Shown one piece after another: positions 1-6,734 of a stretch of DNA of 8,321 nucleotides. The position numbers and the translations under genes were made by a program. The notes under the pieces were generated by a model. That model saw only the letters and a program-made list of their open reading frames with translations. It made no database searches and had not been told where the DNA came from. Source of the DNA: an uncultured Collinsella sp. Its GTDB lineage: Bacteria > Actinomycetota > Coriobacteriia > Coriobacteriales > Coriobacteriaceae. Within the stretch, counting starts at the first letter, position 1; each line of letters begins with the position of its first letter. The DNA is taken from positions 1 through 8,321 of the forward strand of contig URWM01000054.1 of assembly GCA_900551655.1 (NCBI GenBank), read 5' to 3'.

Positions 1-49
1 ACGAGATTCCTCTACGTCTCGTGGGCTCGGAGATGTGTATAAGAGACAG
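1..49 (+). other. Illumina Nextera i7 adapter (sequencing artefact)
   Basis: This is synthetic sequence, not genome. Bases 1-7 match the end of the P7 primer, bases 8-15 (TCCTCTAC) match the i7 index sold as N712, and bases 16-49 match the Nextera read-2 adapter. Bases 31-49 are the 19-base Tn5 mosaic end, AGATGTGTATAAGAGACAG. Translated in the frame of the following gene it gives MGSEMCIRDS, a peptide often seen in databases as untrimmed Nextera adapter. True genomic sequence starts at about base 50. The adapter marks the end of a read, so the window begins at a contig edge. Confidence 0.98.
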
Positions 50-461
50 TCTCGAGACACCGCAGCAACAAGCCGAGCGCATGTTGCGCCAACAGCAACG
101 GCTTATCGAGATGCAAATGCAAGGGGCAGCCGTCCAGCCTCCTGCGCAAAACGCCGCGCCCGCGGTATCGTCTGCGGGTGAGGTGGACCCAGGAGCCTAT
201 TCCGTACAGCAAGATTCATATGCGCAGGAGCTTGCGTTCGACAAGCGTCGTGCGCGTCGCCGTCGCTGGGCCCAGCGCCTGCGTACGCTGGCGATGATCG
301 TGCTGATCCCGTTGGGGCTCGCGGCAATCTTCTTGGCCTCATATGCCCTCACATGCATTCTCAACGGCGCCTCGCCCAGCGAGGTGCTTGAGCACTTGGC
401 AGCTCTCGGCCAGCGCCTAGGCGATGTCGTAACAACCATTCGCGCCGGCTGGGAGAGTTAG
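50..461 (+). CDS. Single-pass membrane protein, 5' end missing
   Basis: I do not recognise a family. The visible part is about 136 residues, in frame from the adapter junction to TAG at 459-461. The N-terminal third is rich in glutamine and polar residues (a QQQ run and MQMQ) and may be helical or coiled. A Pro/Ala-rich linker follows, then a strongly basic cluster (KRRARRRRWAQRLR), a hydrophobic segment of about 25 residues (LAMIVLIPLG to ALTCIL), and a short amphipathic tail. By the positive-inside rule the N-terminus should be cytoplasmic and the tail outside. An in-frame ATG at 81 could be a start, but it has no ribosome binding site and the frame stays open up to the adapter, so I treat the gene as truncated. 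Any methionine assigned at base 21 lies inside the adapter and is false. rmuC follows 122 bases later. Confidence 0.8.
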
Positions 462-583
462 CGTTTTGATGTATGTGGCACAAATCCATTTGCCCGATTG
501 CCGTGAAGCGCCCGGTGCGTGTGGCGGGGTAAGATTGATCGCGGTTTTGATTGATGATCGATTGGGTTTGTTGGGCGGAGACT

Positions 584-1939
584 ATGTCTGCTATTGATAT
601 CGTGCTTGTTGTGATCGCCTTGGTGGCGGTGGGGGTTGCTGTGGCTTGTGCCCTGCAGCTCAAGGGCCTTCGCGCCGAGCTGCGGGAGCGCGGCGATAGC
701 GGGACAGAGATGCTGGCTGCGCTCGAGCAGGCCAACAACGCGCTCGACACCCTCAACGTCGCGTTGGCAGAAACCCGCCGCACGGCAAATGCCATCGCGC
801 AGCAGCAGACGACCGATGCGGCCGTAGAGCAGCAGCGCTACCTGACCATCGCGCGTGAGTTCTCGCAGGCTGGCGACCGTATGGATGACCTGCGCCGCGA
901 GACGGCCCAACAGCTTGGCGCCAACCGCGAGGGCATCGAGCACCGCCTGGACAAGGTGCGCGAGACGGTCGATGCCCAGCTGGGCGCCATCCGCAAGGAC
1001 AACAACGTTCAGCTCGATCAGATGCGCGCGACGGTGGACGAGAAACTCTCCCGTACGCTCAACGATCGCCTGTCTGCATCGTTTAAGCAGGTGAGCGACC
1101 AGCTCGAGGCCGTGTACAAGGGCCTGGGCGATATGCAATCTATCGCCACCGGCGTGGGCGACCTTAAGCGCGTGCTGGGCAACGTCAAGGCGCGTGGCAT
1201 TTTGGGCGAGGTGCAGCTGGGCGCGATCCTGGCGGACATCCTTACGCCCGACCAGTATCTGGAAAACGTTGCCACCAAGCCTGGCGCCTCGGAGCGTGTT
1301 GAGTTTGCCGTCAAGCTGCCGGTAGACGAGGGCGACCCCGTGCTGCTGCCGATTGACTCCAAATTCCCGGGTGATGCGTACGAGCATCTGCTCGACGCGC
1401 AGGAGTCGGGCGATGCGGAGACCGTGGCGGCTGCGCGCAAGACGCTCGACACCATGGTCAAGCGCGAGGCTAAAGACATCTGCGAAAAGTACCTGAGTGT
1501 GCCGGCAACGACCAACTTTGGCATTATGTTCGTGCCGTTTGAGGGGCTGTACGCCGAGGTCGTCAGTCGCCCCGGGCTTATCGAGACCCTGGGCCGCGAC
1601 TATCACGTCAACGTTGCCGGCCCCAGCACCATGGCGGCCATCCTCAATAGTCTGCAGATGAGCTACCAGACGTTTAGGCTGCAAAAACGTACCGACGACG
1701 TACTGCGCGTGCTCTCCGCCGTCAAGGCCGAGCTGCCGCGCTATCAGGCGGCGCTGCGCCGCGCCCAGCAGCAGATCGAGACCGCAGGAAAGACGGTCGA
1801 GGGCATCATCACCACGCGCACCAACGTTATGGAGCGCAAGCTCAAGGATATCGACGCGCTGGAAGACACGCGGGAGGTCGACGAGATCTTGGGGCTCACG
1901 TCTGCGAGCCTGCCCGCAGACCAAAAAGGCGAGGACTAG
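584..1939 (+). CDS. rmuC: DNA recombination protein RmuC
   Basis: The product is 451 residues, within the usual RmuC length. In E. coli rmuC was found as a gene that limits inversion at short inverted repeats, and the family carries a PD-(D/E)XK-like nuclease fold; its precise reaction is not settled. An N-terminal membrane anchor (residues 4-25, IDIVLVVIALVAVGVAVACA) is followed by a long charged coiled-coil region (about 28-185). The conserved core is clear: KARGILGEVQL at 202-212, LPIDSKFP at 255-262, MFVPFEGLYAE at 315-325 and the AGPSTMAAILNSLQM block at 345-359. I chose ATG 584 because GGCGGAG lies just upstream at 574-580 and because it places the membrane helix at the very N-terminus. 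In-frame upstream starts (TTG 551, ATG 554) have no such site and would add a nonhydrophobic leader. The gene ends with TAG. It is not obviously in an operon with the next gene, which has its own promoter-like sequence. Confidence 0.95.
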   Translation: MSAIDIVLVVIALVAVGVAVACALQLKGLRAELRERGDSGTEMLAALEQANNALDTLNVALAETRRTANAIAQQQTTDAAVEQQRYLTIAREFSQAGDRMDDLRRETAQQLGANREGIEHRLDKVRETVDAQLGAIRKDNNVQLDQMRATVDEKLSRTLNDRLSASFKQVSDQLEAVYKGLGDMQSIATGVGDLKRVLGNVKARGILGEVQLGAILADILTPDQYLENVATKPGASERVEFAVKLPVDEGDPVLLPIDSKFPGDAYEHLLDAQESGDAETVAAARKTLDTMVKREAKDICEKYLSVPATTNFGIMFVPFEGLYAEVVSRPGLIETLGRDYHVNVAGPSTMAAILNSLQMSYQTFRLQKRTDDVLRVLSAVKAELPRYQAALRRAQQQIETAGKTVEGIITTRTNVMERKLKDIDALEDTREVDEILGLTSASLPADQKGED

Positions 1940-1999
1940 CTGCATCTGACGGCGGGGCGCCGACGTAAACGCGGGGCGCGGGCGCTTTTCGCGCCGTGC

Positions 2000-2030
2000 T
2001 TGCCTGAAGTGCACTTTAGTGTGCAACAAT
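2000..2030 (+). promoter_or_regulatory. Possible promoter with operator-like inverted repeat
   Basis: TTGCCT (2000-2005) resembles a -35 box and AACAAT (2025-2030) a -10 box, with a rather long spacer of 19 bases. The spacer holds an inverted repeat, TGCAC-TTTAGT-GTGCA (2010-2025), which also reads as CACT-TT-AGTG in its centre. Placed between the two boxes, it could be a repressor site for the ABC transporter gene starting at 2065. The promoter match is only moderate, so this is a suggestion. Confidence 0.35.
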
Positions 2031-2064
2031 GGCGTTTCGCCCTATCAGATGCGAAAGGAAGACC

Positions 2065-3867
2065 ATGTCTCAGAGAAGCACCAGCCCGCTCAAACGCTCC
2101 ACCGTTCGCCGCACGCTGCAGCGTTTTTGGGACGTCACGCGCGCGCAGCCGCTGATCGTCTTTCTCTCGGCGTTCTCGTCGGCGGGCTATATCTTTTTGC
2201 TCACGTTTGCCAACACCTACGTGATGGCCCTCATCGTCGACCGCGTCCAAGCCGGTCCCGTGGCGGGCGATCAAGTATTCGAGGTCTTTGGCCCCTACAT
2301 TCTGGCGCTCGTGCTCGTTAACCTAGCGGGCCAGATCCTCTCCAAGCTGCAGGACTACACCGTCTACAAGCTCGAGATTGCGGGCAACTATCACCTGGCG
2401 CGCCTGTGCTTCGACACGCTCTCCAATCAATCCATGACATTTCACACCAGCCGCTTTGGCGGATCGCTTGTGAGCCAGACGAGCCGTTTTATGAGCGGCT
2501 ATACGGGGCTGGTAGACGTGACGGTGTATTCGCTCATTCCCACCATCACCTCGGTTGTCTGCACGGTGGCGGCGCTCGCTCCGGTGGTGCCGACGTTTAC
2601 CGTGATCCTGGTGGGCATCATGGTCGTCTACATCGCATTCGTTTGGCTCATGTACAAACGCATCATGCCGCTTTCGGCCGCGACGTCCGCCGCGCAAAAC
2701 AAGCTGTCGGGCGTGCTGTCCGATGCAGTCACGAACATCCTGGCCGTCAAGACCTGCGGGCGCGAGGACTTTGAGCGCGACCTGTTCGATACCGCCGACC
2801 GCGCCGCGCGCGACGCCGAGACGGTTTCGATGCACGCCATGATGCAGCGCAACTTTACGACCTCGGGCCTTATCGTCATCACTATGGCCGTGGTGAGTGT
2901 GTTCGTCGCGGGCGGCAACGCGTGGTTTGGCATCTCTGCCGGCGCGCTCGTCATGATCTTTACCTATACGTACAACCTCACCATGCGTCTGAACTACGTA
3001 AGCTCCATGATGCAGCGCATTAACCGCGCACTGGGCGATGCGGCCGAAATGACGCGCGTACTGGACGAGCCGCGTCTGGTGGCAGACGACGAGAACGCCC
3101 CCGAGCTCAAGGTGGGCGAGGGCGCGATTGATTTTGAGCACTTGAGCTTTGCATACCGTGACGCCGCGGCGGGCGAGAGCGTGTTCGACGACCTGACGCT
3201 CCATGTGGCGGCGGGCCAGCGCGTGGGCCTGGTGGGCAAATCGGGCTCGGGCAAGACGACGCTCACCAAGCTGTTGTTGCGCCTGGACGACGTACAGGGC
3301 GGCCGCGTACTCGTGGACGGCCAGGACGTCTCGCGCTGCACGCAGCAGAGCCTGCGCCGCCAGGTTGCCTACGTACCGCAGGAGGCGCTGCTGTTCCATC
3401 GTTCCATTCGCGAGAATATCGCCTACGGCCGCCCCGACGCCACCGACGAGCAGATCCGCGAGGCCGCGCGTCTGGCAAATGCCCTGGAGTTTATCGACCG
3501 CCTGCCCCGTGGCTTTGACACCATGGTGGGCGAGCGCGGCGTTAAGCTTTCGGGCGGCCAACGCCAGCGCGTGGCCATCGCCCGTGCCATCCTGACCGAC
3601 GCGCCGATTCTGGTACTCGACGAGGCGACGTCTGCCTTGGACAGCGAGTCCGAGGCGCTGGTGCAGGAGGCGCTCGAGAACCTGATGCGCGGGCGCACCT
3701 CCATTGTGGTGGCGCATCGCCTGTCCACCGTGGCGGCGCTCGACCGCATCGTGGTGCTGGCGGACGGCGAGATTGTCGAGGACGGTACGCACGCGCAACT
3801 CGTCGAGGCGGGCGGCGAGTACGCAAGCCTGTGGAGCCGTCAGACCGGCGCATTTTTGGAGGCGTAA
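2065..3867 (+). CDS. ABC transporter, fused membrane and ATPase domains
   Basis: The product is a 600-residue half-transporter of the exporter type, expected to work as a homodimer or heterodimer in the cytoplasmic membrane and drive export with ATP. The membrane domain covers about residues 28-310, with hydrophobic segments near 30-56, 75-95, 150-172, 176-198 and 265-300. The nucleotide-binding domain covers about 352-595 and has every catalytic motif: Walker A GKSGSGKTT (391-399), Q-loop Gln439 (AYVPQE), signature LSGGQ (495-499), Walker B ILVLDE (515-520) with catalytic Glu520, D-loop SALD and H-loop His551. It should therefore be an active ATPase. ATG 2065 is preferred because AAAGGAAG lies just upstream (2054-2061). 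An in-frame ATG at 2029 overlaps the promoter candidate and has no good site. The substrate cannot be read from sequence; lipid, peptide and drug exporters all look like this. No partner half-transporter gene is adjacent, which favours a homodimer. Confidence 0.93.
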   Translation: MSQRSTSPLKRSTVRRTLQRFWDVTRAQPLIVFLSAFSSAGYIFLLTFANTYVMALIVDRVQAGPVAGDQVFEVFGPYILALVLVNLAGQILSKLQDYTVYKLEIAGNYHLARLCFDTLSNQSMTFHTSRFGGSLVSQTSRFMSGYTGLVDVTVYSLIPTITSVVCTVAALAPVVPTFTVILVGIMVVYIAFVWLMYKRIMPLSAATSAAQNKLSGVLSDAVTNILAVKTCGREDFERDLFDTADRAARDAETVSMHAMMQRNFTTSGLIVITMAVVSVFVAGGNAWFGISAGALVMIFTYTYNLTMRLNYVSSMMQRINRALGDAAEMTRVLDEPRLVADDENAPELKVGEGAIDFEHLSFAYRDAAAGESVFDDLTLHVAAGQRVGLVGKSGSGKTTLTKLLLRLDDVQGGRVLVDGQDVSRCTQQSLRRQVAYVPQEALLFHRSIRENIAYGRPDATDEQIREAARLANALEFIDRLPRGFDTMVGERGVKLSGGQRQRVAIARAILTDAPILVLDEATSALDSESEALVQEALENLMRGRTSIVVAHRLSTVAALDRIVVLADGEIVEDGTHAQLVEAGGEYASLWSRQTGAFLEA

Positions 3868-3930
3868 AGGCCCCATACGTGGGACAATCGTGCCCATAGG
3901 TTTGTTATGCCGCTGAGCCGAGGAGTCGTT

Positions 3931-4596
3931 ATGCCACGCGAGACCAATGCCGTCAAACGCGAGCGCGCCGTTGAGGTGTGCGAGCGCCTCAACCGTCGAT
4001 ATGGCCCGGTCGAGTGTTTTTTGGACCACGAGAATCCCTTTAGGCTGCTCATCGCGGTGCTGCTCTCGGCGCAGACGACCGACGCGCAGGTCAACAAGGT
4101 GACGCCGAAGCTGTTTTCCCAGTGGCCCACGCCCGAGGCCATGGCACAGGCGAGCGTGGCCGATGTGGCCGATACCATTAAGTCACTCGGCTTTTATAAG
4201 AGCAAGGCCAAGCACGCCGTGGAGGCCGCGCAGATGATTGTCGTCGATTACGGCGGCGAGGTACCGGCCGACATGAAGGAGCTCGTCAAGTTGCCGGGTG
4301 TGGGACGTAAAACGGCGAACATCGTGCTCAACGTGGGGTTTGGCATCGTGGAGGGCATTGCGGTGGACACGCACGTCAACCGCATTGCGCACCGCCTGAT
4401 GCTGAGTCCCAAGACGCATGCCAAGGAGCCGCTCAAGACCGAGCAAGATCTGCTCAAGATTTTGCCGCACGAGTATTGGGAGTCGGTCAACCACCAGTGG
4501 ATTACCTTTGGCCGCGAGATCTGCGATGCCCGCAAACCCAAGTGCGACGAGTGCCCGCTGGCAGACCTTTGCCCCAGCGTACGGGTGGTGCAATAG
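3931..4596 (+). CDS. nth: Endonuclease III, base-excision DNA glycosylase/AP lyase
   Basis: This 221-residue enzyme removes oxidised pyrimidines from DNA and nicks the abasic site, in the cytoplasm, as part of base excision repair. The helix-hairpin-helix motif is intact (LPGVGRKTA, 121-129), with the catalytic lysine at 127 and the catalytic aspartate at 146 (AVDTHVNR). The C-terminal [4Fe-4S] cluster loop is complete, with cysteines at 198, 205, 208 and 214 in the standard C-X6-C-X2-C-X5-C spacing. Length is typical of the family (about 210-220). ATG 3931 is chosen over the in-frame ATG 3907 because AGGAG sits at 3921-3925 with a five-base gap. It follows the ABC gene by 63 bases with no strong terminator between, so read-through from upstream is possible, but the functions are unrelated. 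It ends with TAG. Confidence 0.97.
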   Translation: MPRETNAVKRERAVEVCERLNRRYGPVECFLDHENPFRLLIAVLLSAQTTDAQVNKVTPKLFSQWPTPEAMAQASVADVADTIKSLGFYKSKAKHAVEAAQMIVVDYGGEVPADMKELVKLPGVGRKTANIVLNVGFGIVEGIAVDTHVNRIAHRLMLSPKTHAKEPLKTEQDLLKILPHEYWESVNHQWITFGREICDARKPKCDECPLADLCPSVRVVQ

Positions 4597-4619
4597 CTTT
4601 TGCAAACTTTTTTGCAAAA
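4589..4619 (+). terminator. Weak AT-rich hairpins after nth
   Basis: Two overlapping foldings are possible. TGCAA (4589-4593) can pair with TTGCA (4600-4604), followed shortly by a run of six T (4608-4613), like a weak intrinsic terminator. Alternatively TTTTGCAAA (4598-4606) pairs with TTTGCAAAA (4611-4619) around a four-base loop. Both stems are short or AT-rich, so termination here is uncertain. Confidence 0.3.
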
Positions 4620-4701
4620 AAGTCTCAAACCTTAGATATAGCTTGGTTGCGCAACCTTTTAAGGATTTTCTCGGCTTAAATCAATCATGCAATTCGAATG
4701 T

Positions 4702-4751
4702 CTTCTTCTGCGAAGTGGTCGCGAAGAAGCAAGTCGGGAAAGGACGACCAC
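4702..4751 (+). promoter_or_regulatory. Leader hairpin with alternative pairing over the start
   Basis: Just upstream of the repeat-protein gene, CTTCTTC (4702-4708) plus GCGA (4710-4713) pairs with TCGC plus GAAGAAG (4719-4729) around the loop AGTGG, giving an 11-bp stem with one bulged T. The ribosome binding site AAAGGA (4739-4744) lies ten bases after it. The loop and the first bases of the 3' arm, GTGGTCG (4715-4721), are perfectly complementary to CGACCAC (4745-4751), the bases between the ribosome binding site and the ATG. The two pairings exclude each other. The second would place the binding site in a loop and lock the start region. A regulatory role is inferred from this complementarity only. 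Confidence 0.45.
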
Positions 4752-6521
4752 ATGAATAGGAAGCTTAACGCTGCTATCACAGCCGGTCTGAGCTTGAGTA
4801 TGGTGCTCAGCTCCACGCCGGTTGCTGCTATCGCGGCGGAGACTACTCAGAACACGAGCGAGGGGGCTACTGCTGCAGCCTCTACTGGTGTTAAGACCGT
4901 TACTTTTGTAGCGGAAAATGGCGGCGGCGCTTTCGCGGACGGAAGCATCGTTATGCGCACTCAGACTAACGATAAGGGCGTATGCTCTATGCCGGAGTCT
5001 CCCGTGCGCGATGGCTATGTGTTTGGCGGCTGGTATTATGACAACACTTGCACGCATGCCGTAGATTTTTCTCAGCCTCTTCTGAGCGACGCTAGCAATT
5101 TTGTTGTTCTGTTCGCCAAGTGGACTGAGGCTCCCTCGAATGTGCTCGATGTGACCTACTCTGCCAATGGCGGTCAGTTTGCCGACGGCAACAACGTCAT
5201 GCTGGGTCAGACTGACAGCAATGGCATTGCTCGTCAGCCGCTTGCTCCTACGCGCGACGGCTATGTGTTTGCCGGTTGGTATTATCACAGCGACGGAACC
5301 GACCAGGTTGACTTCAACCAGCCGATCGTCGGTGGCGGCGACCATGTGACCCTTTTCGCCGCTTGGACGCCTGTGAAGCAGGACAAGACTGTCGAAATCC
5401 TCTACGTTGCCAATGGCGGCACGTTCTTCGATGGCAACGAAACTATGCAGGGTGTAACCGATACCGACGGTATTGCACGTCTGCCGCTTCAGCCGACCCG
5501 CGAGGGCTATGACTTCCTTGGTTGGTCGTACGATCGCGACGGAAATGACCCCGTCGACTTCACGAAGGCCATCGTTGCGGGCAGCGGCCACGCGACTGTT
5601 TATGCCCAGTGGAAGCAGAACAACGAGAAGACGGTTCTCTATGTTGCCAATGGTGGCGTTTTCGCCGATGGCAATGAGACCATGGAGGGTGTTACCGACA
5701 GCGACGGCGTTGCCCGCCAGCCCCTGGCCCCGACCCGCGAGGGCTATACCTTTACTGGCTGGACCTACGATGCTGCCGGCACCGAGCCTGTCGACTTCAC
5801 CAAGCCCATCCAGGGTGGCGGTCAGCATGCTACGTTCTTCGCTCAGTGGGCAGAGCTTGCTAACAACGAGAAGGACGTTCTCTATGTCGCCAACGGCGGT
5901 GTTTTCGCTGATGGCAACGAAGTCCTGCAGGGCGTGACCGACGGCGACGGCGTCGCCCGCCAGCCCCTGGCCCCGACCCGCGAGGGCTACACCTTCGCCG
6001 GCTGGACCTATGACTCCAAGGGTACCGACCCGGTCGACTTCAGCAAGCCCGTCCAGGGCGGCGGCGACCACGTGACGTTCTACGCCCAGTGGACCAAGAA
6101 CGAGACGCCTGCTGTCCAGACCCACAAGGTCAATTTCTATGTTGATGGTTCCACCACCACTGTTGAGGTTGAGGACGGCAAGACTGTTGCTCAGCCCGGC
6201 GATCCTTCCGTTGATGGCTTCAACTTTGTCGGCTGGTCTTCTTCCAAGGAGTCCTTCAAGAAGTTTGACTTCTCTACTCCTATCACCGAGGACACCACTG
6301 TCTACGCCTTCTTCACCGCTAAGACCCCCAAGTCCGATTCTTTGAAGAAGGATGATGGTAAGAAGCAGGTTGCTGCTGACAAGAAGGACGAGGCCAAGAA
6401 GGACGCCGCTGCCCTTCCTACCACTGGTGACCCGACCTTTGTTGTGACCTCCGCTGCTGCCCTTACCGGCGCCGTGGCTGTTGCTGTGGGCATGTACATG
6501 ACCAAGCGTCGCGAGCACTAA
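4752..6521 (+). CDS. Sortase-anchored InlB B-repeat surface protein
   Basis: A 589-residue protein predicted to be exported and covalently attached to the cell wall. Residues 1-29 form a signal peptide (MNRK, hydrophobic core, cleavage near AIAA/ETT). After a short Thr/Ala-rich segment come five tandem repeats of about 80 residues (47-130, 131-212, 213-292, 293-373, 374-458) and a shorter sixth (459-524). They follow the InlB B-repeat/Flg_new (Listeria-Bacteroides repeat) pattern: Y.ANGG.F.DGN, R.GY.F.GW.YD, VDF..PI and a closing AQW. A Lys/Asp-rich spacer (525-554) leads to LPTTGD (555-560), a hydrophobic helix (563-583) and the basic tail KRREH, the standard sortase signal. ATG 4752 is chosen because AAAGGA lies seven bases upstream and it starts the signal peptide exactly; the in-frame ATG 4698 would add 18 charged residues. 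Such repeats act as stalks or adhesive modules in other surface proteins; the ligand here is unknown and there is no distinct binding domain. No sortase gene is in the window. Confidence 0.93.
   Translation: MNRKLNAAITAGLSLSMVLSSTPVAAIAAETTQNTSEGATAAASTGVKTVTFVAENGGGAFADGSIVMRTQTNDKGVCSMPESPVRDGYVFGGWYYDNTCTHAVDFSQPLLSDASNFVVLFAKWTEAPSNVLDVTYSANGGQFADGNNVMLGQTDSNGIARQPLAPTRDGYVFAGWYYHSDGTDQVDFNQPIVGGGDHVTLFAAWTPVKQDKTVEILYVANGGTFFDGNETMQGVTDTDGIARLPLQPTREGYDFLGWSYDRDGNDPVDFTKAIVAGSGHATVYAQWKQNNEKTVLYVANGGVFADGNETMEGVTDSDGVARQPLAPTREGYTFTGWTYDAAGTEPVDFTKPIQGGGQHATFFAQWAELANNEKDVLYVANGGVFADGNEVLQGVTDGDGVARQPLAPTREGYTFAGWTYDSKGTDPVDFSKPVQGGGDHVTFYAQWTKNETPAVQTHKVNFYVDGSTTTVEVEDGKTVAQPGDPSVDGFNFVGWSSSKESFKKFDFSTPITEDTTVYAFFTAKTPKSDSLKKDDGKKQVAADKKDEAKKDAAALPTTGDPTFVVTSAAALTGAVAVAVGMYMTKRREH
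4890..6323 (+). repeat. Tandem protein-coding repeats, five long and one short
   Basis: Unit boundaries are roughly 4890-5141, 5142-5387, 5388-5627, 5628-5870, 5871-6125 and a shorter 6126-6323. The period is about 240-250 bases (80-84 residues). Units 4 and 5 are the most alike: they share an identical 35-base run (5712-5746 and 5955-5989), exactly 243 bases apart, and by eye differ at about 14 of 74 aligned residues. Unit 1 is the most diverged and unit 6 lacks the ANGG-FADG start. This pattern fits growth by internal duplication, with the newest copy in the middle to late part of the array. Confidence 0.85.
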
Positions 6522-6566
6522 TCACTTCTAGTGTTTACCTCCGGGCTTATTTAGCCCAAACCTGAT

Positions 6567-6607
6567 AGCCGCGTGGGGACCCGACCCCCACGCGGCTTTT
6601 ATGTTTT
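6567..6607 (+). terminator. Rho-independent terminator of the surface protein gene
   Basis: AGCCGCGTGGGG (6567-6578) pairs perfectly with CCCCACGCGGCT (6586-6597), a 12-bp GC-rich stem around a seven-base loop, followed by TTTTATGTTTT. It begins 45 bases after the stop codon. A small extra hairpin, GGGCT-TATTT-AGCCC, sits just upstream at 6543-6557. Confidence 0.92.
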
Positions 6608-6666
6608 AGTTATCTTGCGTGAGTATTGTCGGCCCCTGCATTCGATTTTAGATGCCCACGTCATAT

Positions 6667-6705
6667 AAAAGAGCGCCGCTGCGATGTGTGCAGCGGCGCT
6701 CTTTT
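6667..6705. terminator. Bidirectional terminator between convergent genes
   Basis: A perfect 16-bp inverted repeat, AAAAGAGCGCCGCTGC (6667-6682) and its complement (6690-6705), encloses a seven-base loop. It gives a GC-rich stem with a T run on either strand. For the minus strand it starts 29 bases past the FHA gene stop and is that gene's likely terminator. For the plus strand it backs up the hairpin at 6567. Confidence 0.92.
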
Positions 6706-6734
6706 GCGTTGATTCTTGTTGGGCGAGCTCGGCC

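Noticed and set aside
530..535. TAAGAT as a -10 box for rmuC
   Set aside because: No -35 box lies at a suitable distance: the nearest TTGCCG is 26 bases upstream.
1952..1995. Terminator or repeat after rmuC (GCGGGGCGC twice, and GGCGC-TTTTC-GCGCC)
   Set aside because: The hairpin stem is only five base pairs with no T run after it, and a nine-base direct repeat in GC-rich sequence is weak evidence.
458..2029. Long minus-strand open frame opposite rmuC
   Set aside because: It mirrors the codon bias of rmuC, has no family signature or ribosome binding site, and rmuC motifs are unmistakable on the other strand.
3883..3888. GACAAT as a -10 box for nth
   Set aside because: The nearest -35-like sequence, TTGGAG, is 21 bases away inside the ABC gene, too far to be convincing.
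2323..4029. Long minus-strand open frame opposite the ABC transporter and nth
   Set aside because: It spans two well-supported genes, is rich in His, Arg and Ala as expected of an antisense shadow, and has no recognisable domain.
5142..6125. Regular repeats as a possible CRISPR array
   Set aside because: The period is about 243 bases, the repeats are imperfect and in frame, and they encode a known protein repeat.
4659..6518. 619-codon minus-strand open frame covering the whole surface-protein gene
   Set aside because: The tandem repeats carry the open antisense frame along with them. The plus strand has signal peptide, repeats and sortase signal, and the antisense frame has no ribosome binding site evidence.
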